From contig LWCA01000038.1 of the NCBI GenBank assembly GCA_001642005.1, positions 1 through 64,000 on the forward strand: DNA of 64,000 nt, in the 5' to 3' direction. Below are positions 13,449 to 33,404 of the stretch, piece by piece. Numbering within the stretch: the stretch's first letter is position 1; each line of letters begins with the position of its first letter. The translations under genes and the position numbers were made by a program. The notes below the pieces were generated by a model. It searched no databases, was not told the origin of the DNA, and saw only the letters and a list, made by a program, of their open reading frames with translations. The DNA comes from Intoshia linei (taxonomy: Eukaryota > Orthonectida > Rhopaluridae).

Positions 13449-13878
13449 ATAACCTCAATAATAATATTTGCTCTATCATTTTACGTCGAGGAAGCCCAAA
13501 TAAGATCAATATCGGTGACCTTATCAGTGGGTATCATAATTTGCGGTGTAGTAAATATTATACTAATAAATGTGAAAAAGTTTAATCACCTCAAAATACT
13601 GGTAATATGAACCATTTTACATTCATAATCAAATTTTATAGGAATGTATAATATCTGCATTTATTATTACACTGTGTTGTTTGTACATGCTTTTGACATT
13701 TACGTCTTATATAGAATTAACAATGGAACATCCAAAACTTACGAAAACAATTAAAAAACCTAAAACAGCAAGTTTTTTTGTATTTATCTTAAAATTTATA
13801 AATCATGTTGTGAAAATTGTTCCAGATAAAGGAAAAATAATCAATGACAGCCATCCTACCATTTTGCTGGTTGGAGGG
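13449..13878 (+). CDS. unidentified multi-pass membrane protein, two internal exons
   Basis: Two exons, 13449-13601 and 13642-13878, are joined by a 40-nt GT-AG intron in phase 0. That intron fits the size class of the confirmed genes, so I take it as real. They encode about 130 residues with three hydrophobic stretches (around SVTLSVGIIICGVVNIILI, AFIITLCCLYMLLTF, SFFVFILKF), then a polar tail VPDKGKIINDSHPTILLVGG. The spacing of the first two segments faintly recalls the SERINC/TDE1 family, but no diagnostic motif is intact, so I leave it unnamed. No start, stop or further exons were found; it may be a fragment. Confidence 0.4.
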
Positions 13879-14583
13879 GTAATTTTTGAAAAAAATCTTT
13901 TAATTTTTCATTTAGATATTTTCACTATTTACCTGTTTTAGTTCTATTATTTGGTGTTCCGTAACATTTTACTCAATTAATTTGAACGTTAATAGAAAAT
14001 ACATGTCTTTACAAACTAACCAAATAACCTGTCAGTAATCATACACATCGAAATAAACATTAGATTATTTTTTAAATATATACTTAGTGTGATTTGTAGT
14101 GTGCAGTGATTCATATAAATACAAAGTAGAAATTAAATGTATTCTTAGTAAAAACTTAATATTTTTATTTTTTTTACTTAGTCTAAGACTTAGTTGGTTA
14201 TAAATAATTTAAATTACATTTTTATTAAATAACGTAAATATAATAAATTAATTGTAATAAATAAAAACGGCATAAACAAATGAATAAGTGTCAACAGTGA
14301 TTGCATAATAGTAAAAAAATTATCAAATCGTCAGTAGAGATAGTATAAGTAATAAAATATTTTGACATGCGTCAATAGTGATTGAATAACAGTCAATCCA
14401 GATAGTAAAATCCTATATATTAGCAGATTTCAAAGGTTGTTAAGAAAAATTTTATGATTCCGAATTACTATAATGGCAAATTTGAGTTTGACATGGATGT
14501 TATATTGAGACTTTACTGTAAAATCAATGAATTTATTATAGTGTAACGATAAGGGCAACATTAATGTTTTTAATATGACAATT
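13879..14583. other. AT-rich intergenic, nothing seen
   Basis: About 700 bp between the membrane-protein exon and the NNT stop codon. It is A/T-rich without recognisable coding sequence. TGTCAACAGTGATTGCATAA and GCGTCAATAGTGATTGAATAA near 14289 and 14369 form a short imperfect direct repeat. Confidence 0.45.
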
Positions 14584-17500
14584 TCAAGGTTCGTATTTTT
14601 CTCTAACCAACTTTAAAATTTCATCACAAGATTTTTTGGCATCACCAAAGAGCATATCAGTGTTTTCTTTAAAAAATACCTAAATTTCATATGATTTTAC
14701 ATGATTTAGTTGAGAATACCGGATTATCTACAGCGGCATATCCTACTCCAAGTGACCTTTTCATTATAATAACTTTTTTACTCTTCCAAACCTGAATAAC
14801 TGGCATGCCAGCAATGATGGAATTAGGATCCTCTTCAGCGGCTGAGTTTATAGTGTCGTTAGCCCCTATGACTAAAGTTAAATCGGTATTCAAAGTTTTA
14901 TCTTTCAATTCATCCATTTCAAATACTTTATCATATGGTACGCCAGCTTCAGCTAGTAAAACGTTTAACTGTCCGGGCATTCGTCCTATATTAATTTTAT
15001 TGACGGTTAATAAATAATAATAATAAATGATGAAGCTTTAGATGGAACCTATGGGCCACATGACCAAGGCCCAATATCAGGGTCTATTACAGTAAACTAT
15101 GTGTTATAAGAACTAAATAAAACAGTTGTTGTAACCAATGTTATTGTAGCAAATTTAATATTCTACTTTTTACATTTTAATTGTCATTTTAAAACAGTTT
15201 TTAATTGTATTTTCCTTTAATATACTCCAACATTGCGATATTGTTTGAATTTATTCGTGTAGATTGACACTGCAATGATTAATATCAAATGTTTCATTTT
15301 CCATATTCTTTTCTTCCATTTGAATCAATAAACGTTTGACTAAGCATTTCCGATATTCCTGTTTAATACATTTTATAATGGCAGCATCCAAGAATTGGGT
15401 TTTACCTGTAGTATTTTTAGGAAAAAAAATTAATTTAACATTAGTTAAAACTTGCAATGACGAATTTAAATTTGTGCTTATATCGAATTTATTTGTAGCT
15501 TATAACGAATGTGATTTTACTGTGTACGTACGATAGAAATCAAAATTTATTACTAAGCTGTTATTATAACGAGTGTTCTTATAACGCATAGTTTACTGTA
15601 TACTACATTAATTGTTAATATTGGAAAATGGATATTAAAAATTTTACATATTTATAATTTTTATAAATCTGCAAATCTAAATTAAAAAGTGCACATGGCC
15701 ATTGGTATTTTAACAGTAAAATTAAACAATGTAAAGAAAAAATAAAATTGTGAATCATTAAATTAGACATCTGATGGCTAAATTGGGGTTGAAATTCAAC
15801 TTGAATAGAATAATAATTTTTTTTATAATCCATGGGGGTGCATTACACAAAAAAGTTTAATAACCACTGGTGTAGTTACCTGCAATCGGATGAATACAAA
15901 ATTTAACATCTTTGCCCATTTTGGATAATATTTCTGTCAATTCAGCAATGGGGTACTGTGCTTTTGCAACACAAAGACCATATCCTGGTACAATCATTAT
16001 ATTTTTTGCATCCTGGATTAAATCTACAACAGAAATGGAAGACGTTTCTCTATGAGTTCCTTCAATTTTCATAGCTTTTCCGCCTGAATAAGACGACGTT
16101 CCAAAACCACCCAAAATGACATTTGGCAGAGATCTATTCATTGCCTAAGATTAGATGTAGTTAAATTGTAAATAAAAAACTTTGCACATTATGTAAGATA
16201 AAATTGCACCACTTGAACCTATCAAAGCTCCAACCATCGTACACAAAGAAGAATTCAACATGAAACCTTCCGCACATAAAGCCCATCCAGAATAACTATT
16301 CAATACTGTCACCACAACCGGCATGTCAGCTCCTAATTCATAAAATTTAAAATTATAATAATATCACAATACCTCCAATCGCAGCGGTTAAAGTTAATCC
16401 CATCACCGATGACAATCCTGCTGTAGAAGCCAACATTAAAGCTCCCGTGTTCCAATCTGGGTAATACACAAATGCACCCATCGCAAAAATGTTTGCAGCC
16501 ATCAAAGATGCGTTAAGAACATGTCTTCCTGGTAAAAGTAATGGATTGGATTTTAGAAATCCTATACAATATAGGTAAATAACTACATTCAAATTGACCA
16601 AACCTTGTAATTTTCCAAAAGCAACAATAGAACCGGTAAATGTAACTCCTAAAGATAATAATTATTAAACCTATCGAACGGTATAACACTTAAATTTTAA
16701 ATCTAAGAAAACTAAACTCGATCATCAAATGCATGTAATCAGAGGCGTTTTAAGGCATGGGCAATATGGGCTGTAGCCCAGGGCCCTCATTAAAAAAAGC
16801 CCTTAAATTAATAAAAGTACTTTACATATATATCTGAAAAAGAGGCCCCAATTTATTAAAAAATACTTCACATTTATATCTTAAGAATCAGTTTATAAGT
16901 TTTGAAGTGTGGGAATTCAAATAGCTAAAAAGAAAATAGTTTAAAGAATCAAAGTTCTGGTAATTATTCAATTTAAAATATAATGCTTTTATTAATACTC
17001 AATGAAATAAGACTTTAAGTCTCAAACCAATAGTATGCCCTGTTCTATATAGGGGACCTATTTTTTTAATCGTTTGCTCGAAATTTTAAAGGGCCCGGCC
17101 CTTTTCTTAGACCAGGGCCACGAAGTGGCTTAATACGGCTCTGCATGTAATTGATACAAAGTCCAGTAACAAACAGATACTAACCATAAAATGGGTCTTA
17201 TTATTTTATTTTCAAAAAAATTAAATTTTACGCAAAGTTGAGTAAACGTTCCAATTTACTGACCCTTAAGTCACTCAAGTTCACTGTACTGTGTATAACT
17301 TAAAAACATAAAAATAAAACCTCCAATAAATGTTCCTAGAAATAGAGCGGTTTTTGTGGAAACAGCGTTAGCGGCATCATTAGAGAAACTGCTATATTCA
17401 TGCAAAAAGTCAGCTCCACACGTCACCATTGCAGCAACTCCAACTAAACTGTGGAACAATGCAACCATTTGTGGCAAATTTGTGACATTTAAACGATTAG

Positions 17501-20500
17501 CAAAAAATGAACCAATAAATCCACCTAAAAAATTGAGTAAATTTACTTTATATATCAACCTGCTCCGATTATAGATAGCATTTGTGTCAACAATGCAGCA
17601 CTCGGTTGAACTAAAGCCATAGTCGCCATTAATCCTGAAGATACTCCAATTAACCCTAGAGCGTTCCCTAAAATACAAAATAAACATAATGCATTTGCAA
17701 AACTATACCAGATCTCGCAGTTTTTTGAGATGACAACCCATTAATAGCTCCAATACAACTAAGTGCCGAAGCTAAATATACCATTTGATGTAAATTAGAA
17801 GAAACTAATGAGTCATTCATTAACGTCCAACCATAACCTCCAAGCAATGTAGCTGCTGGAGCCAACAACAAATAATTGTATTCACTAGGCGAACCTATTC
17901 ATTTTTATAATAAACATTATAACATCCAACCCTGTCTCTTAAACATGTTCAACATTCTTTGCGTGATTGTAAATCCACCACCAATATTTATAGCAGAAAC
18001 AAATGTAGCCAATGCAGCAAGATATTGAATTGTATTTTCAGGATAATAACCACCTCCCATCAACATTAACCCAGCAGCGGCGGTTAAACCTGAAATTGCA
18101 TTAGTTACAGACATGAGTGGTGAATGTAGTGCAGGAGTAACTCCCCATACAGTGTGGTATCCAACTAAAGAAGACAATCCCAACGTTCCCACCATTGATG
18201 TAAATGCTGGGTTTGGTGACACAACGCCCAAGGCCAAAGCTGTACTGGCACCAGTAGTATACATAAGTGATCTGTTTACAGATTTTTTTAAATTTACAGA
18301 TATCAGATTGTTTTTAATCTCTTTTTTATGTTCAATTGCAATTTTTTGTGGTTTTGGAGATGGATTTGGTAATTGAGGAGGCGGCCATAATAATTTACCC
18401 TATATTGAAATGAGAATATAAAAATAAAAAATATACATCATGTAAAACAGTACAGCCGCGAATAATTTCGTCTTTTAAATTTATTGAAAAATTTTTTTCT
18501 TTGTCGACTAAAATTAACATAAAAATCATGTATAATAGTGTATAATCAATTTCAACAATTACCCCTTTTAAAATTATAATATTAAATATAGATGCTTATT
18601 TTAACTAACACGTAAAATGCACATCAGATGTGGGGAATTCCCACTGTGGATCCTCATGACCGCCTCAGGTTGTTTTTAAGAATATATTCATAAAACACAT
18701 TTGAATTATAAATTTTAATAAAATAAATATTTAATTTAAATTTGAAATTAAAAAAATAATTGTTTTCATGATTAATCATTATTTTTTGAGGAAAATGAAG
18801 TATTTTAGTGTTTTTTCATGATTTTAAATATATAAAACAAAGAAACTAATGATACAAAAAAACTACTCAACTCTCACGAATCTGCATAATTTTACATATC
18901 GTCACATTTTTATGAAAATTAATCGATTAAAACAAACACAATTCAATTTTTAACTCGGCTTTTAAAGAGTTCATATTACTTTTTTTCATTAAAATGTATT
19001 TAATACGTTATTGATGTTAATTAAGAAATATAGAAATTTGCGTACGAAAACCATAAAAAGGCTAAATCAGTGGTTCTCAACATTTTATACTTCGACCCCC
19101 TTATTAACAAAAAAAATTTTCGCGATCCCTCTATTTATTACGGACAAACGAAATTTTTTTCGTATATCTTAAATATTAACATAACTTAATTCCATTGATC
19201 AATTCTTGTATGATAAAAAATTTTTCGAATGAGTTTAAAATAAATTTATTATATTACATATTTTTAAATTATAGTCAAATCTTTTCAACCTTAAAAAAAA
19301 TTATGTCTAATGACTAAAAATATAAAATTACTTTAAATTAAGATAAATTTGCCTCTTTAACATTTCTTTACTATCATTTACTAATTCTTTAATTTTTACC
19401 GGAAACCCAGATTTTGACCCAAACATAGGTCAAATTATATATATATATTATTTATTATATTATTAATTATTAATAAGGGCATTAATATTATGATATATAG
19501 GTTGAATAGGTGCACCATCAGTACAAACAGCGCATATATTGTTCCCATTTAAATTTCTTTTAATAAAGACATCAATTTTTTATAAATATAAATTGTTTTT
19601 GTATTTGTAAGAGAGTTACAAAATAATATTCTTCCTTAATTTCATTGAAATGAATATACCTCACAAAAAAATAAAACTAAACAATCAAATAATTTATAAA
19701 AAATTGCGACCCCTAAAGGCCGCAATCCGTTTTTTCTGTAATTTTTTATAATAATATATTTTCTATGGATTTTTAAGTACTCTCTTTAGCGTGGTATATG
19801 TATTTTCAACAAAAATCATTATTAGTAAAAAACGAACAGCCCTAATATATACCTTGTTCTAGAAGACTTAATGATAGTCTCATCCTTGGAATTAATTAAA
19901 AAATCTTGGTGGACAGGTTGAAAAACCTCTATTAATAACAATATATTGCGATGTTTTTTAAAATTTTTAAAAAATTTCGGCAATTTTTTGACTGACCCAT
20001 CGTGTCCGTTAACTTAAAGTTTTCCCACCATTAAAATTTTTAAATTCAAATTTATAAATGTTTTTTTCGTAATTATGATTATTAGCTTTTAAATTTTCAA
20101 AAATATCGAAATATTATGTTTTGTTTGTGGTTATTACCATTCGAGCGTCATATTTGGATATGATTAGTTAATCACCAACCCAGACGAGAACCTACTGTAC
20201 TCTGAGATTCTCTTTGGAACCTCGACAAATTCTTGTAAATTGGTAGGTCTTTTTCAAAATTGAACATTAAAAATAATAATATTCTTGAATATCATAACTA
20301 TTTTGTGTGTTAATTGAAAATATCAAATTAAGACTATTAAAGGTGTGACTATGGCTATATTACACTACGTGGTGTTTGAGAAAAAATTTTGGCTAGCTTG
20401 GTAGGTACGCCTCAGCACCAACATACTGCTGGAATTGTTGTATATTTTATATGTATTTAATTTACACGATTTAACCATTCATTAACCATAATATAGATTT

Positions 20501-23500
20501 ATAAAATAAAATCATAATGAAAAATTTTATCAATGCAATACACACTCTCCTATTTCAAGTGCACGTAATTATAATTTTTGGAATATATTTATATCATACC
20601 AAACATATTTAATAAATTGGAAATTGTATTGGAATATAAATGAGAGCTTTGTCTAGGCAAACGACTTGGAAAATCAATTATTCCAATGTGCGTAACACCC
20701 GAATATTTATAAATTTCGTTCCGTTTTGTTGTTTCAATGTTTCCTCCAGCATCAGCTGCTAAATCAACTACAACAGAGCCATTTTTCATAGATTCAATCA
20801 TTTTCTAAAATTTTAAATATACACGTGTCGCCCTCATGGTTCAACAAGTGACAACATTTGGTCAGGTTTTCAATTAATGTAATTAATTGATTGATTTGAA
20901 CACATTATTAATCAATAATTAAAGAAAGTTTAAAACAGTGCTCCCAAAGCGGTCCGCGGCGCGGTTTTATTGGAGTCACTGATGGATATAGGTACACAGT
21001 TTAGTATTAAAATGCAGAATGCGCTTCGTGGAAATTTTTTTGGAAAATATTTCAATAGAAATACAATAAATATTACAATTATAATTATTAAATTTAAAAT
21101 TATCGTTTTATAAAATTTTGTCTAGTAATATAATTTTTGTAAGTCTAAATTTTAAAATTTAATAAATTTTATAGTAAATTACCAATCTGTGATGAAGAAA
21201 TTATGGGAACCCCGATTTAATCTGTACGAAATATAATTCATTAATATAAAATTTTTGGGATCCACCATTTTGTCACATGATTTAGATTTAAAGTTTAGAC
21301 AGCCGGATGCAACATTAAAATATTTACGGGTGTATGAAATGTCACTAGTTTATATAATAAATTTAAATGTTATCAAAAATAAATGTAAATTTTTAATAAT
21401 ACATCATACAAATATTGTACTAGAATACTAATGAACCATTAAGAACAAGAATTCAATTGTATACTATTAACCTTCCATAAAAAAATAAAAATAATGTGAT
21501 TAATTTGATATTATTATTGTATTAAAATCCTTACTTACATAAAATATTTAGTTAAAAATTCTATATTTCTATTACAGTTTTTTGAGTGATGTTTTATCTC
21601 TATAATGCAAATTTCATTTTTAGAAATTGAGTCCTTTAAGTTCAAAATCCCCATCATCCTTTTTTTTTAAATTCAAACCAATCCTAGAATTATAAACAAT
21701 ATGATCAAGATTTTAAAATCATCAACATTATGATAAATTTCAAAATCTTGTATCTTCACTATCAAAACCACAAATTACTTTTTTTTTAAATGAAAGTTCA
21801 GAAAGATGTGGGATAGGTTTTAAAATTATGATCAATATCATAAATAATAACCTAAAAAGGTAATTTTCACGGTCAAAAACCCAGATTACATTTTTTTTAA
21901 AAATGAAAACAATCCTAGAATTTTAAAAAAATTTCAAATGATACATGTATATCCTGTTAACAAAAAATTTGAAATAATTAACGGTCCTACAATTAAAAAA
22001 AAGATTTTTTTTGATACAGCTTATTCCAATTGATATATATACAAAATTTCAACGCCAGAAATCTACAAATCTATAAAAATTGACAATGTAAATATTGATC
22101 TTACAATTTCAAAAAAAATGTGCATTGAACGTCTCCACATTTCTAATAAAGAGATTTGGGTGGATATATCATAAATTGATTCCTTCAGTTTTTTTCATTG
22201 CTACACAATTTTTTATTTTCAAAAATTTTAAAATCACGACGCATGGAAAATTCAAAAATGTAATTTTTTTAATCAAGAGTAACACAGGTAGACATTCAAT
22301 TTTATATACAAAAATAATTATTTTGTAAGTAAGGATTAATGCATGCAACACAAAATTTGATTTTATCTTGAATTCGAGTTATTCATATGTCAATAAAATA
22401 TATACAGTATTTCTCTCTCTAATTCGCCATTTTTGGAACTTGACATAATTTTTGGGCTGTAGAGAAACAATAACCGCAGAAACCCATATACACATGTAAT
22501 ATTAATTATTATTTAAATTTTTTTGATACTTTGACCTTGGCCCCTGTAAATTTTCCAAAAATACGTTAATACATTGTAGACTCTACAATGCTTCTCATAA
22601 GGATGACTGGTCACCCAAAGGGTTGAATAATTTTATTAGGGGGTCAATACGAAAATTTTAGATGATTGTAGACAAATTAAAAATTTTAACATATTTCATT
22701 CAATCATTCAATTTAAAATCTTATGAGAAAAAACCAACATTTTACCAATCCATAAGGAAAAAACTCTCTTTTACCAATATTTTTTTGAAAAATCCCATTT
22801 TACCAAACTTTTAGAACAAAAACCACTCTATCTAATCGGGAGCCGTTTTAAGACATGGGTAATATGGGCTGTAGCCCAGGATCACTCATTAAAAAAGGCC
22901 TCAAAATTAATAAAAGTACTTCACACTTATATCTTAAAAAGAGACCCAATTTATTAAAAAATACTTCAGATTTATATCTTAAGAAGCAGTTTATAAGTTT
23001 TAAAGTGTGGGAATTCAAATAGCTAGAAAGAAAATAGTTTAAAGAATCAAAGTTCTGGTAAATTATTCAATTTAAAATATATTCTACAATATTCATCATA
23101 TAATATTGACATAAAAACTGTTTCAAATAATAATATTAAACATTAAAACCTTTCTTATAAGTGAATATTCAAAAAAGAAAATCTTTGATTTTCTCTTATT
23201 AATTTTCAAAAAAGGGGCCCTAATTTTTTTTTATCGCTTCGCTCAAAACTTTAAAAGGGCCTCCGCCCCTTTGCTTAGCCCAGAGCCACGAATTAACTTA
23301 AAACGGCTCTGATCTGATCCGATAAGAAAAAATCTAATTTTACCAAACTTAAATAAAAAAACCCATTTTACGAACGTTTTAGGACAAAAACCACTCTATC
23401 TGATCCCAAAAAAACTCTACAGTGTAGAGCAGTGATTCCCAACCTGTGGCTAATTTCATATTTTCATGGGTAATCGCAAAATTTAATGAAAAATAAGAAT

Positions 23501-25070
23501 TTTTTTATTTTTTTACGCGCATGCACAGTGATGTATAAAATATAATTTTGACATTAAAAAAATAAAAAAAAGTTTCCCTTTTTTTTAAATAAAATCAGCC
23601 CTATAAAATAAATAAATGATTTTATTTTATAAAATTAGCTTTTTTTTATGTTATGTTATGTATTATGTTAAAAATTTGTATGGCTTATTCTAAATAAACC
23701 TGAGCATCCAATATGCAGTTAAAAAATATTGTGGGTAATATCAAAATAAGTATAATTGTACTCTAATATGGGTAGTAAAAAAGGTTGGAAAACACTGGTG
23801 TAGAGTATCGACGAACTAAGGAACTTTCCAATTATAGAGAGAATTTTATATAATATAGAAGCCCTTGGTAGAGCTAAATACTGTTTGTACGCATTACGAA
23901 ACATTTAACATACAGTTTAAAGTAAAATTGAAATACGTCAAGTCAATAATTCCAAAGATTTCTACAGTGAGAAAACATGGACAATAGACATGTAACATTA
24001 AAACTGAAATATCCAACCTTTGTTATAAGCAACGGAGCTGATTGACCAGGAATTAAAGCAGTAGTTATAATCATATCAACATCTTTAGCTTGTTTTTCGA
24101 ATAAAGCCAATTCTGCTTGATGAAATTCGTCCGACATTTTTTTAGCATATCCACCACCTCCTTCACCAGCTTCCTAATTGCCTTAAAATAATAAATTGAC
24201 AAATTAACCTTAATAGAAACTGTCAAAAACTCTGCCCCCATAGATTCAACTTGTTCTTTAACTTCGGCTCGTGTATCAAACACTCTAACAATCGCTCCCA
24301 GATTTTTGGCGGTAGCAGTAGCAGATAACCCAGCGACACCACCACCTACTACTAGGACCTAATTTTTAAAATTACCTACATAAAAACCGAATGAATAAAT
24401 ACTTTAGCCGGCGGTATATTCCCTGCCGCAGTTATCTGTCCTAAATATAAAATAATAAGATTATCCGATATACATGTATTAAAAAATAGATACCGCCAAA
24501 AAATCTTCCAAAATAGTTGGATGCGTCAATAACCGCCCTATACCCGCCAATATTTCCCATAGCACTCAAAGCATCTACAGATTGAGCTCTAGTGATTCTG
24601 GGTATACAATCCATACCAAAAAGATTAATATTTTTTTCTTTGAGTTTTTCAATAATTTGTGTATTTTTAGATGGATAGGCAAAGCAAAAAATGTTTGATT
24701 TATTTTTCATTTTGGAAATTTCTTCAATTGTAGGTATTTGCATTTTTAATAGAATGTCACTCTGTAAAACTTGATCATTAGGCAAAATTTTGCTACCGGC
24801 AGATTCATATTCCTTGTCCGAATAACTGGCATGTTCACCAGCATTCGTACTAACTACAACGTGATAACCCAGATCAATCAACTTTTTAACATGATCCGGT
24901 ATTAAGGAAACTCTTTTTTCAGTTTCAGAATACTGTGAATCTTTAGTTACTCCAATAGTTAATGATTTAATTGGTACTTTTAAATCATTGCTTTGACTCA
25001 AATATGATTTTTGGAATTTTTTGTAATTTTTACAAAAATTGGACAAAGTTTTACCTCTAATACAATACAT
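14584..25070 (-). CDS. NNT: mitochondrial NAD(P) transhydrogenase (proton-translocating)
   Basis: Sixteen exons, 1058 codons: 25070-24494, 24440-24403, 24358-24209, 24173-24018, 20804-20600, 18507-18437, 18399-17931, 17894-17709, 17667-17560, 17524-17321, 16648-16604, 16561-16373, 16332-16181, 16144-15880, 14985-14720, 14679-14584; all phases agree. NNT sits in the inner mitochondrial membrane and uses the proton gradient to reduce NADP+ with NADH. The Lys/Arg-rich N-terminus [18 protein letters not shown] fits a presequence. Domain I (NAD(H)) has KRVSLIPDH and VVGGGVAGL. Domain II, from about residue 430, has many membrane helices, with [20 protein letters not shown]. Domain III (NADP(H)) has [31 protein letters not shown] and [14 protein letters not shown]. 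Length is near the human 1086. It starts 199 bp from the divergent IDH gene. The 3.2-kb, 2.1-kb, 0.7-kb and 0.9-kb introns carry DNA transposons; the others are about 35-53 nt. Confidence 0.95.
15090..15598 (-). mobile_element. pogo/Tigger-type element with transposase remnant
   Basis: It lies in the intron between NNT exons 14 and 15. The terminal inverted repeats are CAGTAAACTATGTGTTATAAG and its mirror GTTCTTATAACGCATAGTTTACTG, bounded by TA on both sides. Inside, about 15185-15457 on the minus strand encodes a fragment of a pogo-family DDE transposase ([19 protein letters not shown]), where the D is the expected third catalytic aspartate, followed by a [13 protein letters not shown]-like block. 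The rest of the transposase is deleted. Confidence 0.75.
16740..17143. mobile_element. hAT-type MITE in NNT intron
   Basis: Ends CAGAGGCGTTTTAAG and CTTAATACGGCTCTG are inverted repeats. Both sides are flanked by the same 8-bp duplication CATGTAAT (16732-16739 and 17144-17151), the size typical of hAT transposition. A related copy lies at 22848-23311. Confidence 0.85.
19068..19730. mobile_element. partial hAT-like element
   Basis: It starts with the hAT-type end CAGTGGTTCTCAAC, followed by CTTCGACCCCC. The matching right part (GCGACCCCTAAAGGCCGC) lies near 19705, but the final inverted repeat is lost. Inside the 2.1-kb NNT intron 18508-20599. A further dispersed repeat covers about 20210-20430 (see 42230-42500 and 48340-48540). 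Confidence 0.5.
21528..22340 (-). repeat. family R repeat, near full-length, with terminal inverted repeats
   Basis: About 810 bp in the largest NNT intron. Left end AATCCTTACTTAC and right end GTAAGTAAGGATT are inverted repeats. The interior has three or more diverged modules, each with TTTCACGGTCAAAAACCC-like text, a T run and AATCCTAGAATTNT. The termini show that the family moves as, or is carried by, a DNA transposon. Confidence 0.7.
22848..23311. mobile_element. hAT-type MITE, related to 16740-17143
   Basis: Ends are GGGAGCCGTTTTAAGAC and CTTAAAACGGCTCTG. The internal text (GGGCTGTAGCCCAGG, GGCCTCCGCCCCTT) matches the first copy. Flanks ATCTAATC and ATCTGATC agree at 7 of 8 bases, as expected for an older duplication. 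Confidence 0.65.
23430..23797. mobile_element. hAT-type MITE with exact 8-bp duplication
   Basis: Ends CAGTGATTCCCAACC and GGTTGGAAAACACTG are inverted repeats, flanked on both sides by GTGTAGAG (23422-23429 and 23798-23805). It is 368 bp with no coding capacity, in the NNT intron 20805-24017. Confidence 0.88.
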
Positions 25071-25269
25071 GTCTAATTTGTGAAACTATCGCAATATTCA
25101 CTGATAATTTTCAAGATTTATAGAAATTCTTGCTTTGATACAATGTCAAATTTTTAACTTCATTAACCTTGTAAAAACTTGGAAACTAACATTTATTGGA
25201 TAATCATTGAAAAGTTGTATTACATTTTATTGTGTACATTTGTTGAACTGCCAATATCTGCATCTCAAT
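25071..25269. promoter_or_regulatory. putative bidirectional promoter between NNT and IDH
   Basis: Only 199 bp separate the two divergent start codons, so both promoters and 5' leaders must fit here or overlap. I see no convincing TATA box or other named element; the stretch is AT-rich. The role is inferred from gene arrangement alone. Confidence 0.5.
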
Positions 25270-31809
<6,540 letters not shown>

Positions 31810-33404
31810 TCAATTTTAATAATCAACAATAATTCAATCATAATATTGTCTAATTTTAATTAATAAAATTATTTTAATTTTATTCAAATTTTAAAAATTA
31901 TTACAAGAATGTACTTTTAATACAATAATTGCATGTTCATATTTTACCGAGTTTATTGAAATGTATATGCCAAATTTCGAACTTACTGTAGCATTTTTAT
32001 CAACTTTATACGTTTTTTTTTTTAATAAATTTTGTAAAATATACATGAAGAATTTATTTAAATGTATATTTTTTAAATTTAAACTAAATTTCTCGTTACG
32101 ACATCCATTTCGTTGTTTAGAGTAATATTGGATAATTCAAATTTTTTTTTTTTATAATTTTTTAAAGTGTAATTATTTCGGTATAACCGCACAGATGCAA
32201 CCAAGTAATTAATTTCATTAAATATTTCCAATGCTGTTATGAAATAATGATTTAGGTAGGTAAACGTTTTCTAAAATAAATATATTACAGTAACTGGGAA
32301 GCCAATCTTTATATTTTTTCATACTCTTTACATCACTTAAAAATAAAAATTCCCAGAAATGCTTAAAAAATACATGTTCCCAGTTTCATCCGTATTTTAT
32401 GATTATAAAATATTAAAACAGATAAATGTAAATGTATGATTAAAATAAATAAATACAAATATTACAAAATAATAGAGGTAATCGTAAACTTCCTGGATAA
32501 ATCTAACACATAATAAACAATTTACAAAAGAAGATGAAATAATATGTAAATGTGCACTGTTATATTGATCAAATTTCTAAATTAATGTATTAAAAATGAA
32601 TCAACGTTTATTACCATCTGTAACCAGTAATAATAAAATATTAAATAAACGAGAACTATATCGATGGATCCTTTTATGACATTAATCACTTCAAATTGGC
32701 TAAATGAATCTAAAATGACATTAATTTAATGCCAGGTAGTCAAACTTTGCGTTGGATCAAAAATATTTTTTTATCATGACTAATTATAATAATATTTTAG
32801 TATTGCAAAAAAAAACTGTCCCAGTAGGTATGATGTATGATTTTCAATTTAGAAAGATAAAAGTATCCATTAAACATATCAAGGTGACAACCAGGGTTTC
32901 CATTTTCTAGTTTTACAATACCTTCATATTTTGCCTCATACACGTAACTACTTTATGGCGATGTAGTAGATGGGCGTTTATCAAGACTTGCTTACGAAAA
33001 TGATTAATGTAGAAGATGTTAAAATGGCATATGAAAACTGTTTTAAAATAAATTAATACCGGCTAGTATATTGCTTGTTAGTCCAATAATTGATACCAAT
33101 ATGCCACATATTCTAATGCACTACTTAGTTGATTAGTTAAATATATAATTTATTACCAATAATATTAAATTAAACTTGTAGTCCATATTTACTTCATTGT
33201 TGACATTGGGAATTTATTTTTTTACATACTACGTTTTACAGATTTACAGGTATTGTACTAACAGGGACCAAGATGTGGGTCATTATATAATAAAAACTAT
33301 TGTAATTAATTGACTGTTATGTTCTTTGACTGGTGGGACGTTTCTATATATATTTTAACATTTTTATCATCATTAATTATATTCATTTACAGTTAATTTA
33401 TTAA

